In this document: one piece after another, positions 51,041 through 63,500 of the stretch | Layout of the letters: each line of letters opens with the position of its first letter | How positions within the stretch are numbered: the stretch's first letter is position 1 | Source of the DNA: Montifringilla adamsi | Lineage: Eukaryota > Chordata > Aves > Passeriformes > Passeridae | NCBI GenBank assembly: GCA_017590115.1 | Contig: JAGGNK010012448.1 | Span: 1,837,311 to 1,901,310, forward strand | Direction: 5' to 3' | DNA length: 64,000 bases | Notes under the pieces: model-generated | Databases searched by the model: none | What the model saw: only the letters and a program-made list of their open reading frames with translations | What the model was told of the DNA's origin: nothing | Made by a program: the position numbers and the translations under genes

Positions 51041-52570
51041 TCTGTAGAATAATAGAGTTGGTTGGGTTGGAAATGATGCTACTTAGGTAATGACAAAGGG
51101 ACTTTGCCCCCACCAGTCCCTATCCTGCGGTCCATCCACTTGAGAGGTGTGGGAAGAGAGGTTGCCATTGAAGACTGAGCCAAAAACGTGAGTACCTTAG
51201 CTTTCTTCCCATCAGTTGTTACCACTTGGCTGGCCTTATTTATCAAGGGTATTACTTCTTCTTTCACCTTCCTCTTCTGGTTAGCACACCTGCAGAAGTC
51301 TTTGCTGTTACACTTAGCGTCCCTTTCCAGGTTCAGTTCCAGGCTACTGTTCCTCACCTCATCCCTACACAACTGAACATCTCTATGCCCTTCCCGGATC
51401 ACCTGTTTGTTTCCACTGTCTGCATTTGCTTCTTTCCCATTAGTTCAACCAGCTGTTCCCTACTGAGCCATGCCATCTCATGTCTGTCTTGCCTGATTTC
51501 TTGCTCTTGGGGATTGCCAGGTCTTGTTCTCTATGGAAGACTCCCTTAAAGATCTACCACCTCTGTTCCACTGTTCCTGTGAGCAGCCTTCCAGGGAATC
51601 CTATTGACTGTCTCCCTGAAGATCTGGAAGTTTGCTTTCCTGAAGTTCAGGGGCTTAACTTTACCCCTTACTTGACCCGCATCCCTCAAGATGTGCAAAC
51701 TCCACCAATGCAGGGTCACTGCAGCTTGTGTTGTCTCCAGTCTTGATGTCCCCACTTAGCTCAAACGTACTGTGACCAACAGATCAAGTAACACAGTAAC
51801 TGGTAGGTCTGTCTGCTGCCTGGATTAGGAATTTATCCTCCAAGCATTCCAACAGTCTCCCTTTGTTGCCTACAGCTCTGTGTGCTACTTGCACAGCAGA
51901 TGCTGGAACAGTTGAAGTCTCCCAGCAGGATAAGAGCCTGTGAGTGGGATGCCTCCTCTGTATGGAGAAAGAAGGCTTCATAAGCAGCCTCCCATTGATT
52001 AGGGACCTGTACTGAACACCAGTCATGAGGTTCCCTTTGTTCCCTCAGTCTGATTCGTACAGGATTTTAGCCAGCTCATGATTTTTCTTCAGGGACAGCT
52101 CTTCACACTTGATCCAGCTATTGATGCAAAGGGAAACTTCTGCCCCTCTCCTTCCTGCCCTGCCTCTTTTGAACAGCATGTAGCTGTTCATGAACAGATT
52201 TGTTGCCCTTTAGTTATGGGATTCACTCCACCAAGTTTCAGTAATGGCAAAAAAGTAATAACTTTCTAGCAGGACAGTGGCACAGTGGCTTCCAACCTTT
52301 GCTTGTATATTGACGTACACGCAGTGGAGGTCTCAGATGTGTCACCCTCCTAGAGGAGCACCCCTCAATTCCTTTCATATATTTCCCTGGTGTTTCCCTG
52401 TTGGCTTCTCAGCTCTGGAGTCCATGGTTCATCTCCCTAAGACTGAAGGTCTGCAGCAATGTGGCCAGTAATGTCCAGAGTCCCTAGCTGAGGATCCTTG
52501 CCAGCACCCTGTCCATCCGGCCTTTTCCTCTTATGCTATAGTGTGCCAGCGACGACACAGATATTGTCCT
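51041..52570 (-). mobile_element. CR1 LINE with ORF2 N-terminal part, internally deleted
   Basis: Read on the minus strand from about 52570, this starts in the region around the beginning of ORF2. It then holds pieces of the endonuclease domain (around 52026-51784, with RLLECLEDKFLIQAADRPTS), the linker before the reverse transcriptase (around 51755-51546, NFRKANFQIFRETVNRIPW) and the start of the RT region (51402-51079, LCRDEVRNSSLELNLERDAK and VTTDGKKAKVLTFLA). These fit CR1 ORF2 closely. Stops and frameshifts separate the pieces. Near 51085 the sequence jumps to the CR1 3' tail (TTCCAACCCAACC, then TCTATTATTCTACAG), so the RT core, including its catalytic aspartates, and most of the 3' UTR are missing. 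It is a dead copy. The 5' edge is approximate. Confidence 0.85.
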
Positions 52571-53470
52571 CTTCCCCCATCACATCTAGATTATGCTGTC
52601 CCCTTTTTAATAGAAAATCCCAGAGGTATTTGATGGTATTCTGTCAGGCATTGGAATCATGCTTAAGATTAACCTGTATAAGGACTTATATTCCTTCCTC
52701 ATATAGAAACCCAAAAGAATGCCCAAAAAATCAAACAGAAAAATGCATATACCCACCCATTCCCCAGTAAAACAAATAAAATCTGAAGCTGGAAAGTATT
52801 TAGCTTCCTTTTACATATCAGAAGATATGTAGCTGCTTCATTAATCTAGTTTGGCTTTTTGCATGACTTTAAGTGAGAAAGCCAATTAATATATTTGAAA
52901 AGCCAACTGTAGGAATAATTCACTAACTGTTAAATAAAATTGAAAAAGAGGGATTGAATGTTATCTTCCACTTTTTCTTTCAGTTCAGCAAAATTAGTGG
53001 AGGAAGGGTTTCATACCTTGCCAGTGTCTCTGCAGGAATCCTGATTTCTGCTTCATTCAGTATAGGCCTAAGGGCAAGCCAATGTTTGCTGCAATTTTCT
53101 GCAATAATAGCAAGACAATTTAGCAGTAATGGATAAGTAAGGGGAAAATTAAGCAGTTTGCTGAGATACAGAAACGAAGCCAGAAAATACTTGGCCTCAT
53201 CTTAGGCTTCAAATTCATAGTCAATTCATTAGTGTAATTTAGTCCTTCCATAAGCCTTTGAGTGATAAATTTTACTAATAGATTTGAAATACCAGCTGTA
53301 AGAAGAATTCACATATTGATGAGTAAAATTAAAGGATGGGGTAGAATGAATCCTTCCTTTTCATCTGGTACGTGAAGAATTATAAAGACCCTTTAAAAAA
53401 TCACTCTTTCTATTTATGGTAAATAGAAAATTCTAAAGGAAAACATTATAAAATTGCACTTATATTTGTG

Positions 53471-53504
53471 AAAAAAAAAAAAAAAAAACAAAAACGGGGG
53501 GGGG
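53471..53504. repeat. A18 run followed by a short spacer and G9
   Basis: A long A homopolymer, then CAAAAAC, then nine G. Homopolymers side by side are prone to sequencing and assembly error. Confidence 0.85.
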
Positions 53505-54493
53505 ATCAGAATATTTATTGAGCCTTAATTTTATGTTTGACTGGCTTATTTGGGAATGAATTGTAGGCTGATCTCTGTTTTCTGTCAGATCCAGAAGCCA
53601 CTTGGAAAACTGGCAATACAGTAAGGTTATTATTGGCTCAAATGTATTGTCTTGTATTAAGTCCTAAATAATTGGCTTTGAAATGGTTTGGTTTTTATAT
53701 TTAAACTGAAGCACAGGCTCAAAAAAAATCCAGCTCAAGTGATCAAACCAGCAGTACAGTACTTAATCACTAAAGTTAACCTCTTTAGTTCTCTGAACAA
53801 AAGCTTAAAAACCACTCAGGTGAAGTAGTTCTCTTTAAGTTTTTATAAATCCTATACACTGCAATCACAACAAACTAAGAAAATCTTAATTGCGTGGAGA
53901 GAGAAATTAACTGTATTATGTTTAGGTGTGAGAATATCATAGAATATGCTATAGGGATCTTAGTTGTGGCCTTGTACTTAGTTTCATTCTTAGACTGATG
54001 ACATATATACACACCCGAGTCCTGCAGGAATGACAGAAATGGCCAAGTCGTCATGATTTATGCTTTATTAGCTAGAAATATAATTTGGATCAGGTTGTGC
54101 AAAAGACTTGTATTCTGTGGTACAAAATGTGGAAGTGAGATTTAAGTTATTAAATGGCATGATTCAGAAGCTAGGCTAACAAAGAAGCATATGAAATATT
54201 ACACATAAGGGGATGGGAAATGAGTAGAGACTTCCCCCCTCTAACTTTAGTCAAGATGGAAGTTAGAAGTGGAAGTGGAAGTCAGCAGATTGCAAGAAAA
54301 CCCCAAACATACAAATATATAGATAAAACCTTAATCAAGATTTACATTCCCTTCAGGTATCTTGAAAAAGGTACACTCAGCTTTTCTCTTTATACCTGTA
54401 AGAAGAGTTTACCATAGAAAGAAAAGGTGGTGTGAAAGTTGCTTTTTCTTATTTTCTGACACTCTCAATTAAGGAAAATTAAGGCTGACTAGT

Positions 54494-54577
54494 TAAAAAA
54501 AAAACAAAAAAAACCAAGAAAAACAAACAAACAAATCAAAACAAAAAAACAAACAGAACAAAACCAAATCAAAACCC
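54494..54577. repeat. A-rich (AAAC)n low-complexity tract
   Basis: About 84 bp of A with scattered C and few G (AAACAAACAAAC, ACAAAACC). Same compositional type as the tract at 29.3 kb. Confidence 0.85.
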
Positions 54578-54716
54578 GATTCATAGCTGTGGGGTCATTA
54601 ATAGTTATTCAGAATTTATAGAAGGGGTTTTGATTGGCTGAAGCAACCTGGCCCATGGGAGAAGTTGAGTTCACATCCCTCTTGAAGATACATTCTTTGA
54701 TCAGGCACAAAAACCC

Positions 54717-54743
54717 AACCAACCAACCAACCAACCAACCAAC
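54717..54743. repeat. (AACC)n microsatellite
   Basis: Six uninterrupted AACC units followed by AACT. The minus-strand frame reads it as WLVGWLVGW. Confidence 0.92.
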
Positions 54744-56020
54744 TCACCGAGCCAAAACCTAAAAAACCAAAAAACCCCAAAAGCCAAAGCAAAAGAAAGA
54801 TTGTTAGAGCAGACAAAGCCAAGCCTTTGAATTTTCCAGTCATCCTACAAGTCACCCCAGACAGATTAACTGTGTTGAAGGAATGTATATTGGTGGAAGC
54901 AGATTTAGGAGATGCAATGTAATAAAATGTTTGGATCTCAAAGCCAGGATAAATCTGCACTCAGAGTGATCTGTAGTAATCACTGGAAGTCTTGGGATAA
55001 TGGAGGTAGATTATGGAATGTATTGTATTGCTACTAACATTCTTCAGTGCTAAGGAAGTAAATCTTACAAAACCAAAGAAAATAGTAGTGCTTTGATGAA
55101 TTTTCTTCCTAGCTATGGGCTTCTTTGAAGAAGAAAATAATAGTGAAAGGTAATTCTGCCAGATTATAATATTACTTTTGAAAATAAAGCTGATAAGTAA
55201 AAGGAAAGAAATCCACAGCTTGCTACAGTAGGACCTTTATTAATAAAAAGAAATAATTAAATGTTGAAGACCACATAAGAAAGATGCAATGCAGTTGGGA
55301 GAAACAGTTCCCATTGCAAATTTAGAAAGATATAAACATTTTCATAGGGCTATTCTGCAAGTGGCTGAGTGTATCTTGTAGGGGATATACAGATTTCAGC
55401 ACTGGTGTACTCAAGAGAGAAGAGACCCAGACTAAGCCACACACTGCTAGCATGTTATTGTCACCCTTAGTGGTTAGAAACAAACCAGTTATCTAGACCA
55501 GGTGAAGATTTGAAAAGTAGTTTGTCATTGGCTTGGTCATTTTGATTTTACTGCGACCAATGATAACTGAATACGTAAAACAATAATATTCTACCCCCTC
55601 AGAAAGCTACTCTTATTTTGAAAGCTGTTTTCAATGCCAAATAAACTTCTGTGATGACTATAGTGCTGTGATTGTAGTGGGTCCACTAAGAAAGTGAAGT
55701 AAATGAGTGACCACTTTTACCCTCTCGTTAAGAAGGCACTGTGGGGCTTTGGGTTTATTGTGGGAGATTTTTGTGGGGGGTTTTTTGGTGTGTTTTAAGA
55801 ATAGTAATTTTAATAGTATCAACATAACTGATGTTAATATTAGAGCATCATTTATATACTGCTTTTATTTGGAGGGGAATGGATCTGGGTAGAATGACTT
55901 ACTAGCCTGTATCTAAAAATTCCACACTTGCTGTGCTTGTATACAGACAGGCTGACAACTTAAACAGAGGCTTGCATGTAAACCTCTAGGTTAAAGCTAA
56001 CTAAATAAAATTTTTCATAG

Positions 56021-56098
56021 GTGTGTGTGTATATGTATATATATATATACATAGATAGATATATAGATATAGATGTATATTAAAAAATATATATTAGA
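56021..56098. repeat. (TG)n/(TA)n/(GATA)n compound microsatellite
   Basis: Five GT units pass into a TATA run and then GATA/GATATA units. AT-rich and likely variable in length. Confidence 0.9.
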
Positions 56099-58582
56099 AC
56101 AAAGTAATAAGACAGAAATTCATGTATACAGAGAAAACAGTGTGGTGGAAGTGACTGGCCACAAATATTAGTAATGCCTCAAGGGAGTGTTCAGTAGAGT
56201 CACAATCTGTTCTGATGCAGGAGTACTGGGGAGAAGGCAGGACTTCTACAGTTTGACTGGAAGGCAGAACACTTGAGAGGGTTCACAGGCAACATTTGCC
56301 TGAGGCTGTCTCTGACAAGAACAAGAGCTAAAGCTCTGCAAAAAGAAGAGGACTTGTCTCTTCACATAGCAGCAGCAGTGAAAAACTATCCCATGGAAAA
56401 CTTTGGAATCCAAATATTGTTGAAAGGTACATGGGAATTAATCAAATATTGTTCAAAAACTAAGCTACTTGTTAAACTGAAAACTTGAAGCATTTTGGAC
56501 TTGTTGTGATCAATTTTAGTGGGATACAGAGAAGTTGCGGTATTAAGTTACCATGGTTTTAATTCCCAGACTGGCAAGATCTGGAGATGTGTTGTTTGGA
56601 TGTATTTACTTCCATTTCAGTGAGAGTATTGTCCAAGCTGTACCACAAAGGCCACATAGGTATTGGCTTGAACTACTATGTAGAATACTGGAGACTGAAG
56701 TGAGACCTCCCCATCTCCCTAGGATCACTACTGCAAGTCTTTAGGATTTATGCAGAACAAATACAACTGTGATTTCTTCAGTGTTTTTTTTTCAAGGTCT
56801 TCTGTGAGATCTTGCTCACTAAATGTCAGAATTAAGGCAACCAAAATGTTAACCTTCATTTGCTGAGTATTTGCCTGTAGTTCAAATCAAGATGAGAGCA
56901 AAAAAAGAAGGTAGGAGTTGAGAGTGGCCAAAGATAGACAGAGTGATGTGTGTGAGTTCTAAGAACAGAGAATTGATGTGCTTACGCTTGTGATAATAGT
57001 ATGTGTGAGACAAATAGATAAAGCTGTCTCTTTAGACAATGCTGCCAAGCAAGCCTTCTGAATCACCCTAGCAAGCCTGAAACTCATCCTGCCTCCCTCC
57101 CATTATTCTTTCTGTCTTTCAGTCTGATGCATGCTGAAGTGGCATGCTAGAAACTCTTCTACCTGCCTGAATCTCCTGCTACTCCTCGGCCTGACTCCTC
57201 TCCTGCCCACCAGGGACCCTTGCCAGCTGGCATGCCTCCTTGTCCTCCTCCTTCTCCTGCTCTTCCTCCACCTGGCACAGTCACTGGCTGCATCATGCTG
57301 GGGAAGCTGGTGCTTGGGTTTCTCCTGCCCTTCTTCCTCCTCTTGCAGATGGTTACTTTTGTGGGGAGTAGTCTTCCTATAGGGGTGCTTTCTGAGTGCC
57401 TGTGACTGGTGTTTGAGAAACAACTGCAGAGAGTACTAGGGACATATATAGGTGCAGCAGAGCAAGAAGACATTTAGTTGTTTATCTTCCACCAGTTAGT
57501 GAGGTAGAGCTGAAGTTGTGTTTCAGATAAAGAAATGTTTTACATAGGAACATAAGTATGAAGATATGCATGATCACAAGCTATAGCAATATGCAGCTGA
57601 TTTATTGGAATCAAATTAGCAATAAAAAAACCGATTAGAGTCTTTACTCATTGATTAACTGAACAAGTTTGTGTCTAATTCTACAGTGGATGAACTTTTA
57701 ACTAATAGACCTTCATATAGAAAATGCTTAGAGTTTCAAAATATATCACAAAGTAGTCATAAATACCTGCAAGTTTAACATTTGTTTAGGAAATAAATAC
57801 TAAAATGACAAAAGACAGGGAATTAATTTGGTGATCCTTAAAAATATATGACAGTTACTTCACCCTTTAATCATTCCTGCTTCTTTCACTTTATGGCCTA
57901 GTCCATGGAATTTAGTTTTTATTGCACTTTTTTTCTTAAATTTGTTTAAAGGACAAAAGAATAAATAACTGTTCAAAGCTGGAAAGAAAATTTTTTGAAA
58001 TAAACATAGAGATTTTTGCCAAAACATGACATTGTTATACAGATTACCCTGGTTATCTCCTGCACATTTGCAAAGCCAAAACCTTAATATTTTATATAAA
58101 CAATATATGGAGTGATGTCTGGTTATGTCCTTTGTCTTCACATATCAAGAGGGAGACAAGAGTGGTTAACTCATGAATAGGGTTGGCTGCTTTACCCTTC
58201 CAGAGCCATTCCATTTCTCTTTACATATGAAGATAAATGTTGCAACAGAGCTTGCTCATCAGATGTAATATATAATGCATGTATTCTTTTCCGCATGCCA
58301 CTCTTGAGGACTAGAATGGCTTGAAATGACAGGCACAGAAAATTAAAAGCTCTTCAAAGTAGGGGAGTAATGGGTTTTGAAGAGAGTAAAACTTTTGATG
58401 AGTTGACAATATTTCATCTGTGAAATAAAGCAATTTTACTTTGACATAGTGAAAGGAAAACTATTTGTGTCTCTTATGACGTAAATATACACAGCTTGCA
58501 TACAAGTTCAAGTAAAATTATTTAAGCTACACTGATGGCTTTGAAGACAGAGCTAGTATAAGAACATTACTTGTTCAGTATT

Positions 58583-59611
58583 TTGGGGCCTGATGCAATT
58601 CATCCAAGAATCCTCAAATAACTGTTGATGCCATCTCAAAACCTCTTTCAATAATATTTGAGCAGTATTGGGAATCCATAGAGGTTACAGCTGACTGAAA
58701 GCTGATGAACATTGTCTTGATTTTCAAGAAGGACAAGAAGGAGGGCCCTGGAAACTCCTGGAAACCAGGAGGGCCTGTCAGTCTCATTTCAGTGCCTGGT
58801 AAAGTTATGGAGAAAATTATTCTGAGGGTACTGAAAAACACCTGGAAGACAACACAGTCATTGGTCACAGCCAGCATGGAGGAAAGTCCTGCTTATCAAA
58901 CTTGATTTTCTTTTAGGAAAGGAAAAGATAAGCCACTAGTTGTTCAAGAGAAGCCAGGTGGTTGTAATCATTTCGGATTTCAGTAAAGGCTTCTGTACAG
59001 TCTCTCACAGGACCCTTTTGTCAAAATGTGCAGCCCACAGCTGGATAAACACATCATGGGATGGGTGAGCAGAGCAGCTGGGTCACGGGTCAGCCACAAA
59101 GGGTTACAGTGAATGGGTGACAGCAGACTGGGGACCTGTCATTAGTGGGGTTCCACACGGCCCCATCCTCAGTCTTCTGCTCTTCAATGTCTTTATTAAG
59201 ACAGCCTGGGGAAGACATGTGAGGAGCAGCTGAGGTTATTTGGTCTGTTCAGCCTGGAGAAGAAGAGACTGAGGACAGACCTCACAGCAGTTTCAACTTC
59301 CTGCTGAGAGGAAGAGGAGGGGCAGACACTGATCTCTTCTCTCTGCTGACAGGACCTGAGGGAATGGCCTGAAGCTGGGTCAGGGAGGTTTGGGTTGGGT
59401 GTTAGAGAAAGGTTCTTCACGCAGAGGGACAGGAACAGGCTCCCCAGGGAAGTGGTCAGAGCAGCAGCCTGACGGAGTTCAAAAAACTTTCAGACAATGC
59501 TCTCAGGCACATGGTGTGACTCTTGGGGATGGAGCTGTGCAGGACCAGGAGCTAGACTCAATGATTCTTGTGATTCCCTTCCAACTTAGCTTATTCTGTG
59601 ATTCTGTGATA
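58583..59611 (+). mobile_element. CR1 LINE, 5'-truncated and internally deleted
   Basis: From 58583 the sequence matches CR1 ORF2 just before and within the reverse transcriptase. Recognisable blocks are KKDKKEGPGN and PVSLISVPGKVMEKII (58729-58820), a DFSKGFCTVSHRTLL block near 58975-59020, and GVPHGPILSLLLFNVFI near 59145-59196. At about 59200 it jumps to the 3' UTR (CATGTGAGGAGCAGCTGAGG, GGTCTGTTCAGCCTGGAGAA, GGTTCTTCACGCAGAGGGAC, CTAGACTCAATGATTCTTGT) and ends ATTCTGTGATTCTGTGAT. The catalytic FADD-type box, expected shortly after LFNVFI, and the rest of ORF2 are missing. Frameshifts and stops make it non-functional. The 3' end is intact. Confidence 0.9.
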
Positions 59612-60406
59612 CATAGCATGATATTGGCTGGTGTTCTTGGTGTGACAGTGACATTTGCTACCTCTGACCTCAAGACTTTTAAGTACTTTGCTGAAGTTGA
59701 TCTTAAATACTCCACATGCTGTTTAAAAAGTGCCTAGAAGTACTTCGCTGGTTGGGTAAAGAATACATATTCATAATTTTAAAATGTAAAGAAAAAAGGG
59801 AAGTGTATCTGTCAAATGAAAAATGGACTATAATCAGAAATTTTCAAAGAAAAATAAATTGCTTATTTTTATCAATCAAGAAGGCTTCAGTACTGTGATT
59901 TTCAGGTTTATAATTGCAACGTATATAGCACCTTTAAATACTTTAAATAATAGCATCATATTATAGTGAGACCTATGAAAGTATAGCCATGTCTCAGTTT
60001 TTAAGAATAGTTGTACTTTTGTGTTTTAGATACCTATGCTTAAGAAAACTCAGCACTTCTTTTTTTTAAAACATATAATATACGGTTATGTGTTGCTTTG
60101 GAAAATTTCATAAATTAAAGGTTCCAAATAATTGGAAGTTAGGTGTATCTGTATGCAGAAGCATAAACAGATCCTATAAATTATTTGTGTTTTATTTGCT
60201 GCCTGTGTTAGTCTGTCTCTTGATAAATAGGAGTGGTCAGCTGCTAAGGAGAAGGTCTTGGATATTTGAGGAAATGAAGTTATCAGTAAATAAACAGTAT
60301 AGGGTTTTTTTGAGCTTACTGCTATGCTTTTGCTATCAGTCCTCTCCCTTCTCCTACTGGAGGTGGGGCTAGGGTATTTTTGCAAAATTTTCACCACTTC
60401 TGACAT
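59612..60406. other. Unique AT-rich DNA, no gene seen
   Basis: Nothing recognisable. Short frames only. Confidence 0.5.
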
Positions 60407-60537
60407 AATCACAGAATATTCAGAGTTGGAAGGGACCCACAAGGATCATTGAGTCCAACTCTTTAAGTGAATGGCTCATACAGGGAAGGAACCCGTGAAT
60501 GTGTCTTTATTAGCATCATGCTCTACTTAATCAAAGC
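60407..60537 (-). mobile_element. TguSINE1-like SINE (tRNA-Ile head, CR1 tail)
   Basis: Read on the minus strand from about 60537: GATTAAGTAGAGCATGATGC then TAATAAAGAC (D arm and anticodon arm of tRNA-Ile with AAT), then a box-B-like GGTTCCTTCCC and GTATGAGCCATTCACTT. The CR1-type tail follows: AGTTGGACTCAATGATCCTT, GGGTCCCTTCCAACTCTGA and ATTCTGTGA. It is better preserved than the copy at 2.77 kb, in the opposite orientation, and not a functional tRNA gene. The head is somewhat eroded at its 5' end. Confidence 0.85.
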
Positions 60538-63500
60538 CTCTTTGCTTTATATATGTTAAAAAATATAAAGGATTTTTTACTGAAATCATGAGAAGTTTTC
60601 AGTTATTTTTACTGAAATACCCATATCTTGTCTACTCTTCAGGATGCAAATAATGAGCACACTTGGTATTCTGATTTAAATACACAAACCTGTGGAAATA
60701 GCTTATGCATCTTTATTTAGTACACCTGTATGGATGAAGAAATTGAGGATGACTTTTGAATTGGGCAACCTGCAACCTGCATATCATGCCTACAAGGTTG
60801 ACTACAAAATGTGTGGGCCTCTCTCTGTCTTCACAGGAGATCTGTTCTAATGGAGCAGATGAAATCCTAGAGTTTTTCATCCAGCTAATATATGAAATAT
60901 GCTGATAATTCCATGCAAATTTTAGACCTCTTTTGTTCCTGCATTACATGTTAGGCACAATAAAATCATCACTTTGGACAATTTTTTTTTTTATAAATCT
61001 ACTATTACCACACTATCCTTAAGATAACCACTTGCATCCCCAGATTGGTCTTGGCTTTGTTCTTTCTGAGTTTTAGGTTTCTGTGTGCCTCATATCACAG
61101 GTATATAATACTGAAAGCTCCCTCTTTCTTTATATACAACTCTTTTCTTGGCAAAAAACATTTCAACTTTCAAGGCAGCTGGGCAGGGAATGCTCCTATT
61201 CTGGCCTTTGGTCTGCATGCACAGACAGATTAATAGATGGTGTAGATACCTTGTCTTCCTGCAGGCAAGTGAGAATAAAACATTAATTTAGTAGTCCCAA
61301 CACTGGTTTTTTTGGGACAGCTAAACCTTGCTCCCACACCCACAACAGGTTATCTTTCTAGATTCTGTCGCATTTGAGAAGCTGTGACGTAGGTTGATGG
61401 AAGAGAAAAATATTTTTCTCCAGACTAAGAAGCCTTTTTGTATTATCAGCAATTTCATATGGTGCAGATCTTTTCCACTGACATATCTGTCTGAATAAAA
61501 TTGAAAGGAAGCAGAATTTTCTTGATACAGAAAATGTGTGTTTTTTTATAACACAATCAGCTGGTCCATATCATAATTATAATTTGTACTTATTAAAGAA
61601 AAAGGAAAATTGGATTAAGACATTACTTCAGTTGGCACTTCCATGGGCAAAAGGGACATTTCCTTGTATTGATTTTCAGATGCAGTTCCCTATTCAACAC
61701 AATTTGCTTCCTGTAGTAATTGGTATGAAATCGATATTTTTTATGTATCTCTCAGCCCACATCCCAAATGAACCTGTTTAAGTTCATTTAAGACAATTTT
61801 TTTTTAGGTATTAAAAAGGATATCTAAACTCTTTGAAGGATTCTATATGAAAATCAGAAATTACTCATTCCCTGAAATTCAAACAGGGATAAACCATCTC
61901 AAAGCAAGAAAAGGAAAGCACAAGTTTACTGTAAAATCATTCCAGTTTGTATTCCTAATATGTTTTGATGGAAAACCAAATGAATCATCTTATCTTTTAT
62001 TTGTGAGGAGAAGCTTGGAGCAGCTGCTAAGCTTTTCCCAGACACAATGTACATTTAGAGTGGTTGGACATTTCTGGTTGGTTTGCAGGCTGGACTGCAG
62101 TTGTTATGCTCCCTACAAGATGTATTTGCTCAAGGGGTCCAGTCATCATGCTAAATAAAATCATTCACTTTGGTTGGCAAATATTGACTCAAGCTGTTAT
62201 GCTTTTATGTATTTCAGAGACTCACAATATTTGAGAGCTCAGCAAGCAAACAAGAACAGGTACAGGAAGTTATTGTGATGTTTTGGACTTGTGTTTGTTT
62301 TTCTACTGCTGATGTATGTTCTCCATTTTATGTGGCTTGTTGCTAATGACCTTGTTATATAGTGCACGGTGGCTGATAAGGCCAAAGGCTTTAACAGAAT
62401 ACAAATACGTTTCACATTTCCACTTGAAGAGTTTAGTTTAATTGTGTTTTGAAATGCACTGTACGCTAAAGGCGCTCTCTCCTCTGTAATGTATTTTCTA
62501 GAAATAAAAGCTTGTGAAGAATAGAATGTACAGTGGACATGTAATGGACAGTTTTCTATTCATTTAGAGCTGTGTCTGATACTATCACTCAGCACAAATC
62601 TAAACAATTCTGAGCTATGGAGGAAAATTAAAAAGGGGTCAGAAATAATGACTTTTCTAAATGTCTGGTATATTCATTTTTCTGAGGGAAGAAGCAAGGC
62701 AAATGCTGGAAAAACTCCTGAAATTTCCTAATTTTTACTGAAATATGTCACTCCAGAGGTAACATGGTGATAGTCTGAATTAAAATTAATCTTCAGAAGT
62801 CATTGTTGAAGTCAGCATTTTGCAGTACTGATCTTGAAGAACTGCTGCTAAAACAGCATTACTTGAAAAAAAATAAAGGAGTTTAGAAAATACTATATGC
62901 TTTAGTATGTTGGGTATTTTTTTTCAAAATCAAGCCATTATTTTGCTGTTTCATTGGTTGTTTGAAAGTAAATGGAAGTTGCACTGCCAACTGTGGGAGA
63001 GATGGCCAGAGGTGGCAGGAGATGGAAGAGCTGTGATGTTTCGAAAAAATTCTGGCCAATCCAGGCTTTAAGTTCCTGGTCTTGAAATAAGATAATTTAT
63101 CTCACTGTGGGTTTTGTTTCTTTATTTAGCAACATAGTGTGTGAAAATATGTTAAGAACATTTATCAGGTTTCTATTAGTGTTGCTGACTTTCTCCTATA
63201 ACCATACTGGTGTTGAAATGCCATCTTTTTTGGAGCATCTAAGGTAATACTTAGGCACAAGTGAAGGACTTCGCATACATTCAAAGGAAGAGTGGGCAAG
63301 CACTTAAACATGAGGTATCCTTGGGAATTACAAAAGGCATGGCTCATGTCAAGTTCAGGGAATCCCCCAGCCTGAAAAGGGAGACCGGGGAAGGAATATT
63401 GTGTATGCTTGCCTTGTTCTTACTCTTCTCTGAGTGTTTCTTTTAGATGCTGCTCAAGACAGAATACAGACCTAAGTGTGTAAAAATACATGAGTATATA

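Larger units (their letters stand above)
52571..58582. other. AT-rich DNA with low-complexity tracts, no gene seen
   Basis: No exon or transposon recognised. Simple tracts at 53471, 54494, 54717 and 56021 are listed separately. A pyrimidine-rich stretch at 57153-57348 ends in CCTCTTGCAG, which looks like a splice acceptor, but the following ATG frame stops after 16 codons and no donor is evident. Leu-rich or Arg-rich frames there reflect base composition. Confidence 0.4.

Noticed and set aside
57131..57423. Leu-rich plus frame as a signal peptide or membrane protein; Arg-rich minus frame as a nuclear protein
   Set aside because: Both are read from one pyrimidine-rich tract and mirror each other's composition. 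The attractive acceptor at 57348 is followed by a 16-codon frame with no donor.
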